A stretch of DNA of 64,000 bases from Perognathus longimembris pacificus. Lineage: Eukaryota; Chordata; Mammalia; Rodentia; Heteromyidae. A model generated the notes under the pieces. The model saw only the letters and a program-made list of their open reading frames with translations. It ran no database searches and had not been told where the DNA came from. The position numbers and the translations under genes were made by a program. Every line of letters begins with the position of its first letter. The stretch's first letter is position 1. Location of the stretch: NCBI RefSeq assembly GCF_023159225.1, contig NC_063161.1, positions 6,323,580-6,387,579 of the forward strand, in the 5' to 3' direction. This document shows positions 1-13,080 of the stretch, piece by piece.

Positions 1-50
1 TAAGTTGGATCCCCAGTATCACAATAAACAAACAAACCCACCAATAAACA
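1..50 (+). mobile_element. 3' end of an ID-like SINE cut by the window edge
   Basis: GGATCCCCAGTATCACAATAAACAAAC resembles the B-box end and A-rich tail of an ID monomer. The rest is outside. Confidence 0.45.
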
Positions 51-388
51 AATAATAGAAGGGTTAGCACTTAAATGCCCAGTAAATAATAACTAGCATC
101 ACTACACTGAAATTAATTTTCTTTCTCTCTGATCCATTAGTCTTAAGGTAGGGTTCCTGTTTTTTTCATCTGTAAATTTCTGGTACCTGGCACACAGTTG
201 GTCCTCAGTAAAACATGTTGAGTGAGTATTGCAATGGGGGACTCTCTAGGCAGTTTAGAAACCCTCTTGGGAGGAGAAATTAAGGACACTCACAATCTGT
301 CCTTGAAAAACTACCAGAAGGAAAAGTCCTAGTCCATGCCTCTGTTCCCCCATCTCCTGACTCACTCACTGATGAAAAGGAAAAAAAG

Positions 389-602
389 GGGGCTGGGGAT
401 ATAGCCTAGTGGCAAGAGTGCCTGCCTCGGATACACGAGGCCCTAGGTTCGATTCCCCAGCACCACATATACAGAAAACGGCCAGAAGCGGCGCTGTGGC
501 TCAAGTGGCAGAGTGCTAGCCTTGAGCGGGAAGAAGCCAGGGACAGTGCTCAGGCCCTGAGTCCAAGGCCCAGGACTGGCCAAAAAAAAAAAAAAAAAAA
601 AA
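389..602 (+). mobile_element. IDL-Geo dimeric SINE, young copy
   Basis: tRNA-Ala-like left monomer with A box (TAGCCTAGTGG) and B box (GGTTCGATTCC), Geo right monomer, A tail. A/G-rich target-site duplication AAAAGGAAAAAAAGG on both sides. Confidence 0.93.
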
Positions 603-1794
603 GGAAAAAAAGGAAAAAGAACACTAATCCAGAGCTTCCCACACACCCCACCAGTACCTCCAAGAGCCGGGCAGAATGATGACCAGTACACAAGCTGTGC
701 TGGGGATGGGGGTACAGATCAACAGAAAGCCTGGGCCAGAGACTCATCATTAGAAAAGCCACTGGCTCTTGTCCAGATCTAAGATCCTGAGACCACTAGC
801 AGGTCCACAGACTCCACGGCCTTCGGAGAAGGAAATGGAAAGCTGGAGAAAGCAGTTCTGGTGGCATATGTATATGTGGGTGGGGGGACCAAGGCTGGGG
901 GGATTGGGACTGGGGCACGCAATGGGGGGAGTGGGAGTACTGGGGCTGGGGCAGGGATGGCTCTGGTGATCAGTGGAGGAAAAGTTAGTGCTAGAAAGGA
1001 GGCAGGTCCTAGCTAGGGCCCAGCCCTGCACGTGTGTTCTTTGCCCTGCTTCCTCCCGTCCAGCTCTGCTGAAGCTGCTCCCAGAACAGGTTCCACTCTG
1101 TATACTCTAAGGGAGAGGCAGGCGGTAGAGCTGGCAGTCAACCACGGTGAGCCGGTATCCCAGGGGCCTGGAGGAGGAGGGGTGAGGCACTGGGGATCCC
1201 CTAAAGGTCTCCTCTACCTGTCAGGGAAGGGGCACACATCCTGGGGTGCCAGAATGTGGCCACTGAAGAGAACAAGACAGGTTCCCAGAGCTTCCTGCGC
1301 TCCCTCCCTTCGTGTCCCCAAGTAACCTCCCCAGTACTCTGCTGGGCAGGAAGGCAGGAAGAACCCTCTGTCCCGCACTCAGCCCAAGTGAGAGCAGCAA
1401 AGTCACACACCTGTCTGTCTCCAGAAACAGTCTGTGAGACAACCAGGGCCTGGTTGGCAAAATGTACTTGGTGATAAATATATTTCGAGTGTTTCTGGAA
1501 GTTTGTGTTTTTTTTTTGAAAGAGTTGGTTCAAAGGCCAATTCTCAAGGGTCACCTGCACTTTGCTGACAACTTGGGTAGGATCCCAGCTAGCCAGCAAG
1601 CAGTTCAGGAGCTTTGTGATGCCCTGCTTTCCCTGAGACTGGGGAAAATATCTTGTCCCTCACAAGACGCTGCACTGCAGTAGCAAAAGGAAGCAAGCAT
1701 GCACAACACATATGTGTTTTCTCAATGGTGGAGAATCCCTTTCTATGCCTATGTCCCTCACCTTTTCTAAGGTGTTTTCTCAGAGCCTTGCATT

Positions 1795-1960
1795 GGATTC
1801 TTAGCACAACTCTGTAAACACAAACAAGGCAGCAAAAATTATCCCCTTAACATAGGCAGAAATAGAGGCTCAGCAAAATTAAATGATTTGTCCACGGTTG
1901 CCCAGTGAGCAAGGAAAACAGGTGGCCAGTGCAGGAGTGAGGACTCCCTGGCTCCCGGCT
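1795..1960 (-). mobile_element. MIR fossil, reverse
   Basis: AATAGAGGCTCAGCAAAATTA and TTTGTCCACGGTTGCCCAGTG match the MIR core in reverse. Confidence 0.7.
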
Positions 1961-2689
1961 CCCAGCCCTGGACTCCTTCCTCTGGCAGTGGCCTGGGCCT
2001 TCTGAGAGGTCTGTCTCACAGAGTTAAAGCCACCACGAAACCAACAGGTTCCAAAGAAGTTTCCTGAGGCTCTGCCTCCTCTGTTTGATCTCTGAGGGAA
2101 CCATCCATTGTCAAGAGTTTCAGGGACCCAATGTATAAGACTTCCAAGGGGCCAGCCCTACCCTCTTCTCCAAAGAAGAGAATGACCCCAAACCACACTC
2201 AGCACCACACCTATGCTCAGGTCTGGAAGACTGGACAGGTCCTCTCCAATGAAAGTGTTTGGGTCTCTATCTCCTGAGCCAAAGGACTTGGGCTCTGGCT
2301 GAGCATGTGGAGGCTGTCCAGCCCTTCTGGGGATCATCCTCAGAGGACTCTGGATTTAGGAACTGGGGAGCTTCCACACCTCTTACATGTCTTATTCCTC
2401 TGTGCCCATGGAGGACCCCAGAGAAAATGATAGCATAGGGATTTGGGTGCCACAGGCTCCTGCAGTTAGCTCAGAGGCAGGTACATAGCTGTCCTCACCA
2501 AAGGTCACCAACTCCAGGCCAACAGATGAATCGAGAAGGGAGGCGGGTGGAGGTCTGAGGAAGAAACAGGAAGCACACCTGCCTGTGCCCTCCTGGTCCT
2601 AACTTCCCAACTCTAACTGCTTGGGCGGGGCACTCCAGCTTCTGGGGAGGAAATTCAGCCACTCTCAGAGAAAGTGGCAGTTATTTTCC

Positions 2690-2865
2690 AGGACTATTAA
2701 CATCTACACGATACCTTCCAATATTCTAGCTTTCACACCAGCTCTCCTTCCCTAAAACCACCCAGAAACCTAGACATTATCGCCTCAGTTTTACCAGTTA
2801 GGAAACTCAGAGAAGAGATTTGCTGAAAAGAACACAGCTAGGCTACATCAGGACAGAAACGAGGA
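2690..2865 (-). mobile_element. MIR fossil, reverse
   Basis: ATTATCGCCTCAGTTTTACC, AGGAAACTCAGAGAAGAG, AACACAGCTAGG. Confidence 0.6.
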
Positions 2866-5234
2866 TTTTTCAACACCACAGCCTATCTTCTATCCTGACC
2901 AAGAAAGCAGAGCTCCGTTGCTCTGGAATCCCCGCTTCTGGGATCAATGATTGAGCAGGAAAAGGATGAAGAACTCCCATATCCAAAACACTCATGGTTG
3001 CCAAGGATACCTGGACAGGCCGGGCAAGAAGCTGGAAGGGCTGTGTAATGCTTATTCTCTGGCACTGGGCTGCAGTTGGATGAGCCCTTAGTTGGACAAG
3101 GACTCCAGGACTGTCTGGTGCTTCTGAAACAAGGCCTGTGTGTAACAATAATTTGGGGAATGGCAGAAGAAGGGACAGTGTTTGGGTGGGGGGGAGAGAG
3201 GGATCTGCAGGTCTCCAGACTATCCGAAAGGCCTCCTTTTGCTCTGTGCATTTTCAGCTTAGAAGCTCCTAAAGTCACTGTCCCTGAGACAGAAGGGGAG
3301 AAATGGGGACAAGGGGAAGTATGGAGGCATGAGGAACAAGAACTGGGGCCAGCTCTCTAGCAAAGTGGTGAGGTGTGAGTGTAGTGTCTGACTCTCAGAT
3401 TCTATAAACCAGGACATTTTTCAAAATTATGAGTGTAAATCATTTTGGGGTGTATGTATGTGGGAGGATCAGGTTTATCTTTGTATATCAATGTCCAGCA
3501 TAGTACCTGGCATAGGGGTGGCCTTGCTGCTCTGAGATGTAACAGAAAGGAAAGAGTCCACTGAGGTTCTTCTGGAAAGACAGTGGCTTTATTCAGGATG
3601 AAGGCTGCCATCTTCAAGATGGGTCTCTTGGTGAGGTGAACTGGAGACTCCAGGATTTTACCACTCCCTGTGGGGCACCATCAGCTGTTCAGATCTCTAC
3701 CCAGCCTGTGTCACCTGCTCTGGAGCTATTCCAGATCTTTCTGATACCCCCTCCCCCCGCCCCCACACATTTAGAGCATGTCTGCATCCTTCAAAGGAGG
3801 AAACTCCCACCCCATCTCCTTGGGCAATTGTGCAGGGAGGACTCTAGACATTTGCTTCCAGGGAGGGAATAGATCTGTCTTTCAACAGGTTATCAACCAC
3901 CAGTGACCTGCTACCATTGCATCCCAGGAGGAGAAGCAAGCCACATGGAAATTCTGGATTGGGACTTCATGAAATAACAGGGAAAAGGTAGCTTCTTAAC
4001 CAAACTAGGACAGAGGACAATCCCATAACAGGGTGGGGACCAACTTGATTGCCCTCCTCCCCTTCCCCACTAAACAGGTAAGTCTATTCCATCACCTACA
4101 ATAGGAATTAAAAAAAAAAAGTTCCTAGCTGGTAATAACCCCCTATCCCAGCAGTGTCTCTCCTAAGATGTGTTTTGTAAAGTTTGTGGTGTCACAAGTA
4201 ATCCTAACCCAGAGCCCAGGGAAGCTGGGTCATCTCCTTGTCCTTGATCTACAGATGTTACTTTATTCTTTTGGATCTCACCTGATAAGTGAAGATAATA
4301 CCTTGCCTAGAAGTTACTGAGATACCAAGGAAATCAGACAGTCTGAAGAGCTGGGTAGCTAGTGTGTTTAGTGGTGAGACTCAGAAATGTAGGAATCAAG
4401 CATTCGTTTTTGAGGTGAAGTATCTATTTTTTCTTCTTGAGTTGTCCACTGATCTTGAAGTGTAATAACTTGTTGACTCTATCAAGCAGCCTTTTGCAAA
4501 AAGATGCTGCTCATTATAGGGAGCCTGGGCAAGAGGAAAGGCAGAGGGCATGATGCCATCACATCCTTCCTTCTGTGTTCAGACATGCAACTTTAAAGGC
4601 CATTCCTAATCTGGCTTAGGACTGGACTAGTGCCCTACCTGCTTCATGACACCTCTCCCAAACATTTGTCATATTGAATTACAATGAGGGGTTCATAGAC
4701 TATTAAGCTCCTTAAGAGCCCAGGTGTGTTTTATATGTTTTTTTTTTTAAACTAATGTATGCTTAGCATATAGGAGACCTCCAAATCTTTGTCCAGTGAC
4801 TGCAGAGATGCACACATAATCCTTCCCAAATTGCCAGCTGGGTGGGATTACAGATGCTTGCTTCTCTTACTCTGGCTTTGCAAAAACAAGAACCAAGAGC
4901 ATCCAAGTCCACATGTGGTTTACTGTCAGACGCTCCATGGCAGTTACAATGACCTCTGCCTTCCCAAGCAGCAGCAACTCGCCCTAACACAGGCCAGGGC
5001 TTTGCTCATTTCTGGGTCCCTAAAGGCCTCCTTTCTAAAGGTAATTTAATCAGACAAAGGACATTATTAAATGACACAAACTAAGGTTTCTTGGGGGAAG
5101 GGGAATCTACCCCACGAGTAAATACTACTGAATCTATGAATACTGTTTACCCAGCAGCACAGCGTGGGAAGGCCTTTCAGCCATTTTCAGAAAGCAGTAG
5201 TTTAGATCCATCCACTCAGAGGCCTTTCCCTCAT

Positions 5235-5448
5235 GCCACCTTGAGAATACAACCCAGGGATCTAGATCTTTATCTAACCAGCCATATAAGCTTTGGACAA
5301 GCCCCTTTCCTTCTCTATACCTCAGTTTCCTTGCCCATGAAAGAGGGTGCTATACAGACAGGAGGGGAAGTTATTAAGAGCAGGAGCCTGGAAGGCCTGG
5401 GAGTTGGGTGGGCACAGACAACAGGGTTAGAGCTGTTATTTCCAGGGG
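5235..5448 (+). repeat. Local duplication, copy 1
   Basis: Starts GCCACCTTGAGAATAC and ends near GGGTTAGAGCTGTTATTTCC. Paired with 5955-6163 and includes a MIR-like core (CCTCAGTTTCCTTGCCC). Confidence 0.88.
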
Positions 5449-5599
5449 CCTGCCTACCTCCACACCTGCTGGGCTACTTCCCTGCTAGCCACCACCAGCT
5501 GTAGCTCCTTCCCAAATTCAATCATGTTTACAAAGTAGCCCTTAATTAGGCTTCTTCCTCTGTGTCCCAGAGGAGCAGGTACAAAAGGGCAGAACCCTC

Positions 5600-5740
5600 T
5601 CTGGGCTCTGACTATGGGCAAATCAAGACAACTTCCTCTGAACCTTAATTTCTGGTTCATCATTTGGGAACAAAAATGATAGCACCTTAGAAGGCTACTC
5701 TGAGGATTAAATGAAATAAGACCCAAATCTCTTTGGCACA
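5600..5740 (+). mobile_element. MIR fossil, forward
   Basis: GAACCTTAATTTCTGGTTCATC and CTCTGAGGATTAAATGAAATA. Confidence 0.65.
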
Positions 5741-5954
5741 TACTTCTGCTTGTCTTCCATTGTCTCTACACAGAAACCATTTCATGGTTGGCCCCACCCA
5801 GCCTCCTGTGGCAGCTGGACTCTCTCAGGAACAAAGGGAATTCCCTCCCTGGGGGTGAATGGGGAGGAGGAAGACTCTAATTCCAAGACAAGGAAGGTTG
5901 CCTGCCAGTTGGACAAGCTGGAGTGGGGAATGGGGCCAGGCAGTCATCATGAGG

Positions 5955-6163
5955 TGCCACTTTGAGAATACAGCCCAGGGATCTAGATCTTTAACCAGCT
6001 ACATAAGCTTTGGACAAGCCCCTTTCCTTCTCTGTGCCTCAGTTTCCTTGCCCGTGAAACAGGGTGCTATACAGACAGGAGGAGGAGTTATTAAGAGCAA
6101 GAGCGGAGAGGGACTAGGAGTTGGGTGGGCACAGACAGGGTTAGAGGAGTTGTTCCTAGGGAC
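5955..6163 (+). repeat. Local duplication, copy 2
   Basis: Same sequence as 5235-5448 with scattered differences and small indels, direct orientation, about 720 bp downstream. Confidence 0.88.
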
Positions 6164-6736
6164 AGTCCCCATCCCCACGGCTCCATATAGTACTCAGGTC
6201 TCACCTGGACAGCTCTGCCACCAAACCTCCTGGCATTTTCTAAGGCCAAGAAAATCTCACTCCTTCTCCAGGCCTCTAACTGAGAGACTGTCCATCCTTG
6301 TTTCCTTCTCTCCCCCTCCAACTCTGCAACACACTTCCCTTAGGAAGCCTTCCCAAATTAGGTATGTCTATCCTTAAAAATTTGTTTGCTTCCCCACAGA
6401 GTCCCAAGTTTGAGTAAACTCTGGAAGGGCAAAGGTCACAGCTTAGATCTTCTTTATGGTTGGTACCTGGTCTGCAGTGGATACTCAGGAAATAACTAGC
6501 ATTTACTGTCTAGACTGGCTCACAACTTTTGGGGTTTCCATTGATAAATATTTAAAGAGTAGAGAAAACCCCACTACCAGGATGGCCTTGTCTTTCCACC
6601 TGGGACTAGAAGCCCCAGTGGTCCCTTTGTCTCCCTTCCTGTAACACTGTCACACATTCTATACCTCAGGTTAGAGCCAGGCTAGCTCCATCCAAGTGCC
6701 AAAAAAAGAAAAAAAAAGAGGGTGGGGGTGGGCAGG

Positions 6737-6965
6737 GTTCACAGTGGTTAAGAGCAGGTGCTTTGGTAAGTGGATGCTGGTTCAGTCACTTACTAGCTAC
6801 ATATGTAATCTTAGCTACATACCGAACTCTCCTGAATCCTGGTTTCTTCTTTTCCAATACTAAGGACAAAACTTACCTGACCCCAGTGGTTGTGAAGAGC
6901 AAATGAGAAAATGCAGTCATTAATGGCTGGCATATAATAAAGTGCTAAATAAATAGAGCCTTTGT
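6737..6965 (+). mobile_element. MIR, near full length, forward
   Basis: CAGTGGTTAAGAGCAGGTGC at the start, CACTTACTAGCTACATATG in the core, GGCATATAATAAAGTGCTAA at the 3' end. Confidence 0.9.
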
Positions 6966-7774
6966 TAGTATTGCATCATGAACTTGCCCCCTGACCCCAG
7001 CTGCAGCCTGCTGGCCCAGCACTGCCACCTACTTCCCTTTCCCTCTCCTCTGTGTTCAAGCTTGTCTTTTTCTTCTATGAAGTGAAATATACAAAGAAAG
7101 CTCAGTCAGGCAAGGAACAATGACTTGGAGAGGGAGGGCAGACACAGGGAAAGTGAAAAGTTAACCCTTCCTCTGGCAACCATCTAGCAAATTACCTGGA
7201 TCAACCCTCCCAGGAAAGGGAGTCTCACCCCTGCCCTTCCCAGCTTTCTTTTCCCTCCGAACATGTTGGAGGCATGTTCGGCCTCCAACAGAAAGGAGGC
7301 TCCAATCATACTTAAGAGAGTTGAATCAGACAAGATTGTACGTGTTCCAGGCTGCATGGCCACAGACACGCACGCACACAGCCTGGTGAACTCAAGCTTC
7401 CAGCTGCAGATTCTGATCTGAGCACCAAAGGCTTGTCCCTGTTTCTTTACAAGCTTTGGTAGAGAGGAGCCTAGTTTAGCAAATAAAAATACAGAATGCT
7501 CCCTTTCATTTGTATTTCAGATAAACAACTTTTTTTTTTTTGAGTACCGGCATGTGATATTTGGGATACATGCACGTAGAAGAGCTGTTATGTGATGTTC
7601 AAACTTAACAGAATAGCTTACGTTTTATCCGGAAACTCTACCTACGGACAGGAGGGTACAAAAGGAATCTTAGTTGTCTTCTGCTCCACACATCGACCTC
7701 TGACCATTATTCTAATCAGCCAGCCTGGAAACATTTCCTCCTTTCAGAAGCTCACGGAGGATGGGGCTAAGTGG

Positions 7775-7812
7775 AAGTCTCTGTCTCTGTCTGTCTGTCT
7801 GTGTCTCTCCCC
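7775..7812 (+). repeat. GTCT simple repeat
   Basis: GTCTCTGTCTCTGTCTGTC. Confidence 0.8.
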
Positions 7813-8110
7813 CCTCCCCTCGTCCCCCCAGTGGCAGTGGCTGTAGCTTGTCAAGGGTGCCCAGCATGTGTCAGGCCACAGCTGGGGCTTGCCATAGCTT
7901 CCTACCCTCCTCGTGGGCTGCTTGAGCTTCAGTACAGCCCCAGGAGGGAGCGAGAAGGTGAAGGCTGGGGTCAGCTCTGTCTGGGAGTTAGACAGGGCTT
8001 TTGCCCAGGGGAAGCACGACTAAGCTGGGACGGAGGAGAGGAGCATGTGGCTGAGGACCGTCGTGGGCGGCGCATAGCTTATTCTCAAGACCTCCGAGAG
8101 GCCCATTTTA

Positions 8111-9007
<897 letters not shown>

Positions 9008-9056
9008 TCACCTGGCCGCCAAGTCGGCCTCGGCCCGCCCCGCGCTCTCCAGCTGG

Positions 9057-9061
9057 CCAAT
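9057..9061 (-). promoter_or_regulatory. FAM83F: Inverted CCAAT box (candidate NF-Y site)
   Basis: GGCCAATCAGCG on the plus strand, that is CTGATTGGCC on the FAM83F strand, inside the CpG island at a typical NF-Y distance from the expected start. Confidence 0.6.
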
Positions 9062-9599
9062 CAGCGCGGGCCGCTGCGCGGGCGCGGCCGTCGGGCGGGG
9101 CGGGGCCCGCCGCTCCCAGCGCTTCCGGGGACCTCGGGGCTGCCTCGCGGGCGCGGCCGGCCCGTGCCGGCGAGGCCCCCAGCCCGGCGGCGCAGGGCCC
9201 CGGGAGCTGAGTGGACGGCCACCGGGAACCAAACCTGCGGCCCGAGCCGTGCCGCCCGCCCCGGCCCTCGGGGCCGCCCCTTCGAAGGGGGAAAAGTCGG
9301 CGAGCTAACCGTCCAGCGGCCAGACCCGCCTCCCGGCGTGTGACAGGTGCGCGGCAGGTGCGTGCTGGGCCCAGAGCGCGGGGTCGGGCGGGGGCGCCTC
9401 CGGGGCAGCCAGTGGAGCCCTCCCGCATGGAGGGGGCTGGGGTCTCCCCCCCCCACACCACCGGCCTGGATTGTGGTGGGGGGGGCCCTGTGGGGAATGT
9501 GGGGGCGGGGGAGGACGCAGAGGGTGAGGGAAAGCTGGATGCTAATGGAGTCCTTAGCCCCCACCCCCTCCCCCGCCCATCCCAGTTCTAAGATCAGAG

Positions 9600-9668
9600 G
9601 GGAGGGGGGGTGGGGTGGGGTGGGGTGGGTGGGCAGATCAGAGTGGGTGGGGTGGGGTGGGTGGGCTG
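9600..9668 (+). repeat. GGGGT-type G-rich tract
   Basis: Runs of GGGGT and GGGT broken by AGATCAGAGT; many G-runs of 3-4 suit G-quadruplex formation. Further G-runs continue to about 9480 on the left. Confidence 0.85.
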
Positions 9669-9861
9669 TCAACCCAGCACCATTACAAAAACAAACTGCA
9701 AGCAGTAAGCGAGCTGCCCTGGAGCTTCCCTCCCCCCTGCCCCCCTCCGATCTGAAGTGGTGTGTGCGTACGTATCTAGGAGTGGGCTGCCAGAGGCCTT
9801 GATTACTGTATTAGTGATTCAGAATATACGCTTGAGCTCCAGGGAGGAAGCCGAGCAGAGA

Positions 9862-9904
9862 CACGCGTGCGTGCGCGCGCACACACACACACACACACAC
9901 ACAG
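9862..9904 (+). repeat. Alternating GC/CA microsatellite
   Basis: ACGCGTGCGTGCGCGCGC followed by CA repeats; alternating purine-pyrimidine, Z-DNA-prone. Confidence 0.9.
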
Positions 9905-10045
9905 TCTGGAGCTCTGCCGTTTCCCATTGGACTGAATACAATCTGTAGTCATTAACATTATTTTGTTCCTGCGCTGCTGTACAATTTTGATTCTCCACGT
10001 TCAAAATATTTTCAGATCATAGCAACCGAAGGGTTCGCATTTCTC

Positions 10046-10145
10046 TCATTTTATAGCACAGCGTCTTAGAGCTGGAAGGAGCTTTAGAAACTCGTCCAAC
10101 CCCCTCATTTTACAAATGAGGAAATTGAGGCCTAGAAACAAGTGC
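10046..10145. mobile_element. Ancient interspersed repeat, family not assigned
   Basis: TTAGAGCTGGAAGGAGCTTTA and CCCTCATTTTACAAATGAGG are shared by a common old mammalian repeat. Confidence 0.55.
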
Positions 10146-10325
10146 TTTTCTAAAAGCAGGAGAGCTTGCGAGTGGGGACGGGCGAGGCTGTGTCTAAGAG
10201 GACTTCCTTCTCCATCCTGGCCACCTTTGCCCTTTCTCCTTTTCTTGGGAAGTGACACAAGGGTACGGAACCTAGTCTCTAGGGTGAGAGATGTGAAGAA
10301 GTCAATGACCAGTTCCAAGCATTCC

Positions 10326-10425
10326 TTTTTATTATTACTGTTTTCCCTCAATGCTGGGGATGGGGCTCAAAGGCTCTGTGCACGCTAGGCCGGCGGCTCT
10401 ACCACTGAGCTACATCATCACTTCC
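10326..10425 (-). mobile_element. ID-like monomer, reverse
   Basis: Reverse complement of an ID/tRNA-Ala monomer: GCTGGGGATGGGGCTCAAAGG, then CTCTACCACTGAGCTACATC. Confidence 0.8.
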
Positions 10426-10786
10426 TGCTCAGCCCTTTACATGGGTCAGGAAAAATGAAGATTGTTATTTCCCAACATCTGCAAGCTTGGTGGACCAGTA
10501 GCCAGTTTGGGTATCCTTAAGTGATCCCAAAGACTGAAGATGGTGAGCCTGTTGCCTCACTTTTCCTTTCCCATTCATGGGAACGTGATGGCTTCTCCCC
10601 TGGTAATAAATACACTGTGCACTGGGGACACTTTACATCTTTAGGTGGGAGAGCATCTAGCTTGTTTTCTAACGATTTGAAGCCCTGGGGACATAGAGGA
10701 GCTCTGGGCAGTGGGAGAGAGGGGCAGCCAAGGCTAACCCAAGAGAACACGAGTTTGTTCAGAGAGTTTAAACACATGCAATCAAG

Positions 10787-10866
10787 CTGGGTGTGGTGAC
10801 ACACACCTGTAATCCCAGCAACCCATAGGCTGAGGCAGGAGGAAGCAGGCAGACTGACGCTTGGGG
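10787..10866 (+). mobile_element. B1 monomer fragment
   Basis: GCTGGGTGTGGTGACACACAC, CCTGTAATCCCAGCAACCC, GAGGCAGGAGG: 7SL-derived 5' part only. Confidence 0.75.
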
Positions 10867-11512
10867 AAGAAATGGACTCAACGTTTACCAGATCCTACTG
10901 CTGTTTGTGCCTGCCTCACAGTTCATGCTCAGTACATATTTCTTAAATCCAAGAATGAATTAAGACCAAGATAAAAATAAGAAACAAAAAAATATACAAC
11001 AAAAAAAAGACCAAGAGAAAAGTAATGGCAGAGAGCTCTGGGGACTGGGAAGGAAAAAGCAATTAATCTACCCAGTGGGATGAGGCTAAGAAGGGCTTTG
11101 CCTAGCAGCAGGAAGGGATTTTGAGTGGACCCTGAAAGATGAGAAGTATCCACAGAGAGGACAGGGAGAAGAGAGGTGGGGTATGGGTAGAGAGTACACC
11201 TCCACCAAGTGCATGGCTTCGGTCTTTCATCTGGAAAGTGAGTGAGAAAGTGAGTGGCCTCTCCTGACCTCCCAGGTTGTGGGCCGGGGTTAAACGAGAT
11301 CACATTGCACATTTAACTGGTACTCGTGTCTGGAAGAAAGTGGTTGTCAAAGGTGCTTTGCTTCTAAGACTTTCCAGTACATGGCGATCCCCCTGGGGGT
11401 GGAGGTAGGAGAGGGGTTGCAGGTCTGGTAGAAGTACAAGAGCCAGAATTCAATCCCAGGACCACCTGTCTCCAGAGATTACCTTCTACTCATGTTTTAT
11501 ACTGCCTCTTTT

Positions 11513-11612
11513 TTTTTTTTTTTTTGTCTTTTTCTTTTTTGGTACTGGGGATCGAACCCAGGACGTTGCACTTGCTAGGCAAGCGCTTTGCCACTGAGCT
11601 ACAACCCAGCCC
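11513..11612 (-). mobile_element. ID-like monomer, reverse, with duplication
   Basis: Poly-T, then GGGGATCGAACCCAGGA and CCACTGAGCTACAACCCAGC. TTTATACTGCCTCTTT is repeated on both sides (about 11497-11512 and 11613-11628). No Geo half. Confidence 0.9.
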
Positions 11613-11882
11613 TTTATACTGCCTCTTTTGAAATTCTTAGAAAGGAGACCATAGAAAGTGTTCACCTCATTTAATCATTTAATCATTCAATAGATATTTG
11701 CTGAATGCCAAACATTGTGCTAAGTTGCAGAAGCCATTAACCAAATCTTGAGCTTCACTAAGCACAGGGCTCTGTTCTGGATGCAGACATTGAACTAGAG
11801 TGGCTGAAACATGGACTTGGCTCTCAAAGGGTGCACAAATGGTAGGTGACATGAGCTGGGATTGGACAGAAAGGTTACAAGT

Positions 11883-12131
11883 GCCAGGTGCTGGCAGCTC
11901 ACACCTGTAATCCTAGCTACTCAAGAGGCTGAGGTCTGAGGATCGAAGTTTGAAGTCAACCAGAGCAGGAAAGTCTGTGAGACTATCTCCAGTTAACCAC
12001 CCCCAAACCAGAAGTGGAGCTGTGACTCAGAGTAGTAGAACATTAGCCTTGAGGGAAGAAAACCAAAAAGCTCAGGGACAGCACCGAGCCCTGAGTTCAA
12101 GCCCCACAACTGACAAAAAAAAAAAAAAAAG
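11883..12131 (+). mobile_element. B1-Geo dimeric SINE, forward
   Basis: B1-type left half (GCCAGGTGCTGGCAGCTCAC, CTGTAATCCTAGCTACTC) joined to a Geo right half (GAGCTGTGACTCAGAGTAGT, GAGTTCAAGCCCCACAACTG), then an A tail. Confidence 0.88.
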
Positions 12132-12357
12132 GTCAGAAGCAGAGTAGACAGCTCACATTTGAAGATCTCCCCTGTATCAAATCAATATGAAACAACTGTA
12201 GTCTTTTTATAATAATTCTTCTTTACATACCAACTACTTATTCAGCCCATACTATGGGGGAAATTAATGTGTGCTAGACAACAAGATGGCTGTCAGGAAT
12301 AGAAAAGAGGAAACAGATATGAGAGCTCAGTTTAGCTAGCAGTCAAGTACTCTCATA

Positions 12358-12425
12358 AAGGACTAGAGATGTAGCTCAGGGTTAGAGCCTTGGCCTTGGG
12401 TCTCATCCTCAGCCTTGAAAAACAA
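12358..12425 (+). mobile_element. Degenerate ID-like monomer
   Basis: ACTAGAGATGTAGCTCAGG retains the tRNA A-box; the B-box region is decayed. Confidence 0.6.
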
Positions 12426-12718
12426 ACCAGAACAAATGACTCACAGTAATATTTGTAAGGTGGTGACACAGTGACCAAGAGGTTGTACAATTTTCTTATC
12501 TGATCTCCTCAAGTCTGCTAAAGTAGACTGTGAGGATGCTAATTGTGAGATGTTACAGAAGAATAAACATAGACTGTGGGAGGTGAATTGTCCCTGTTGA
12601 AGGTTATGTTATTGGCTGCCAGTTGGATGAATAAGAGGGTCACAAATTCATACAGCCTGACACCCCTACCTACCACTCTCTCACACAACTAAACATTCTG
12701 GGTATTACTAATGAGATT

Positions 12719-12926
12719 TTGTTGTTGTTGGTGGTGGTGGTTATGGGGCTTGAACTCAGGGCCTGGGCCCTGTCCCTGAGCTCTTTTGTCATGGGTAGCA
12801 CTCTACCACTTTGAGATATGAGTCTCACAGGGACTTTTCTTCCCTGGGCTGACTTTGAACTGTAAATCTTCAGACCTCAGCATCCTGAGTAGCTAGGATT
12901 ATAGGCATGAGCCACCAGCACCTGGT
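12719..12926 (-). mobile_element. B1-Geo SINE, reverse
   Basis: Geo then B1 on the plus strand. TAATGAGAT duplicated on both sides. Confidence 0.87.
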
Positions 12927-12963
12927 TAATGAGATGTTTTTAAAACCCTTACCAGCTGGGAAA

Positions 12964-13080
12964 TTTATTTATTTACTTATTTATTTTCAGGCCTAAGACT
13001 GGGTCTCAAACTCAGTACCTGAGGCTTTTGCTCATTGGTTAGTGCTCTACCAACTGAACCATGCTTCTATCCCCAGGCAA
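12964..13080 (-). mobile_element. TTTA tract plus decayed tRNA-derived SINE, reverse
   Basis: TTTATTTA tract followed by GTGCTCTACCAACTGAACC and ATCCCCAGG, a tRNA-like A-box region. Family uncertain. Confidence 0.5.

Noticed and set aside
443..691. Recurring small open frame with Phe runs and the motif GLSTVPGFFPLKAS, also at 23106, 46232 and 59692
   Set aside because: It is the translation of IDL-Geo SINEs and repeats because the SINE repeats. It is not a gene family.
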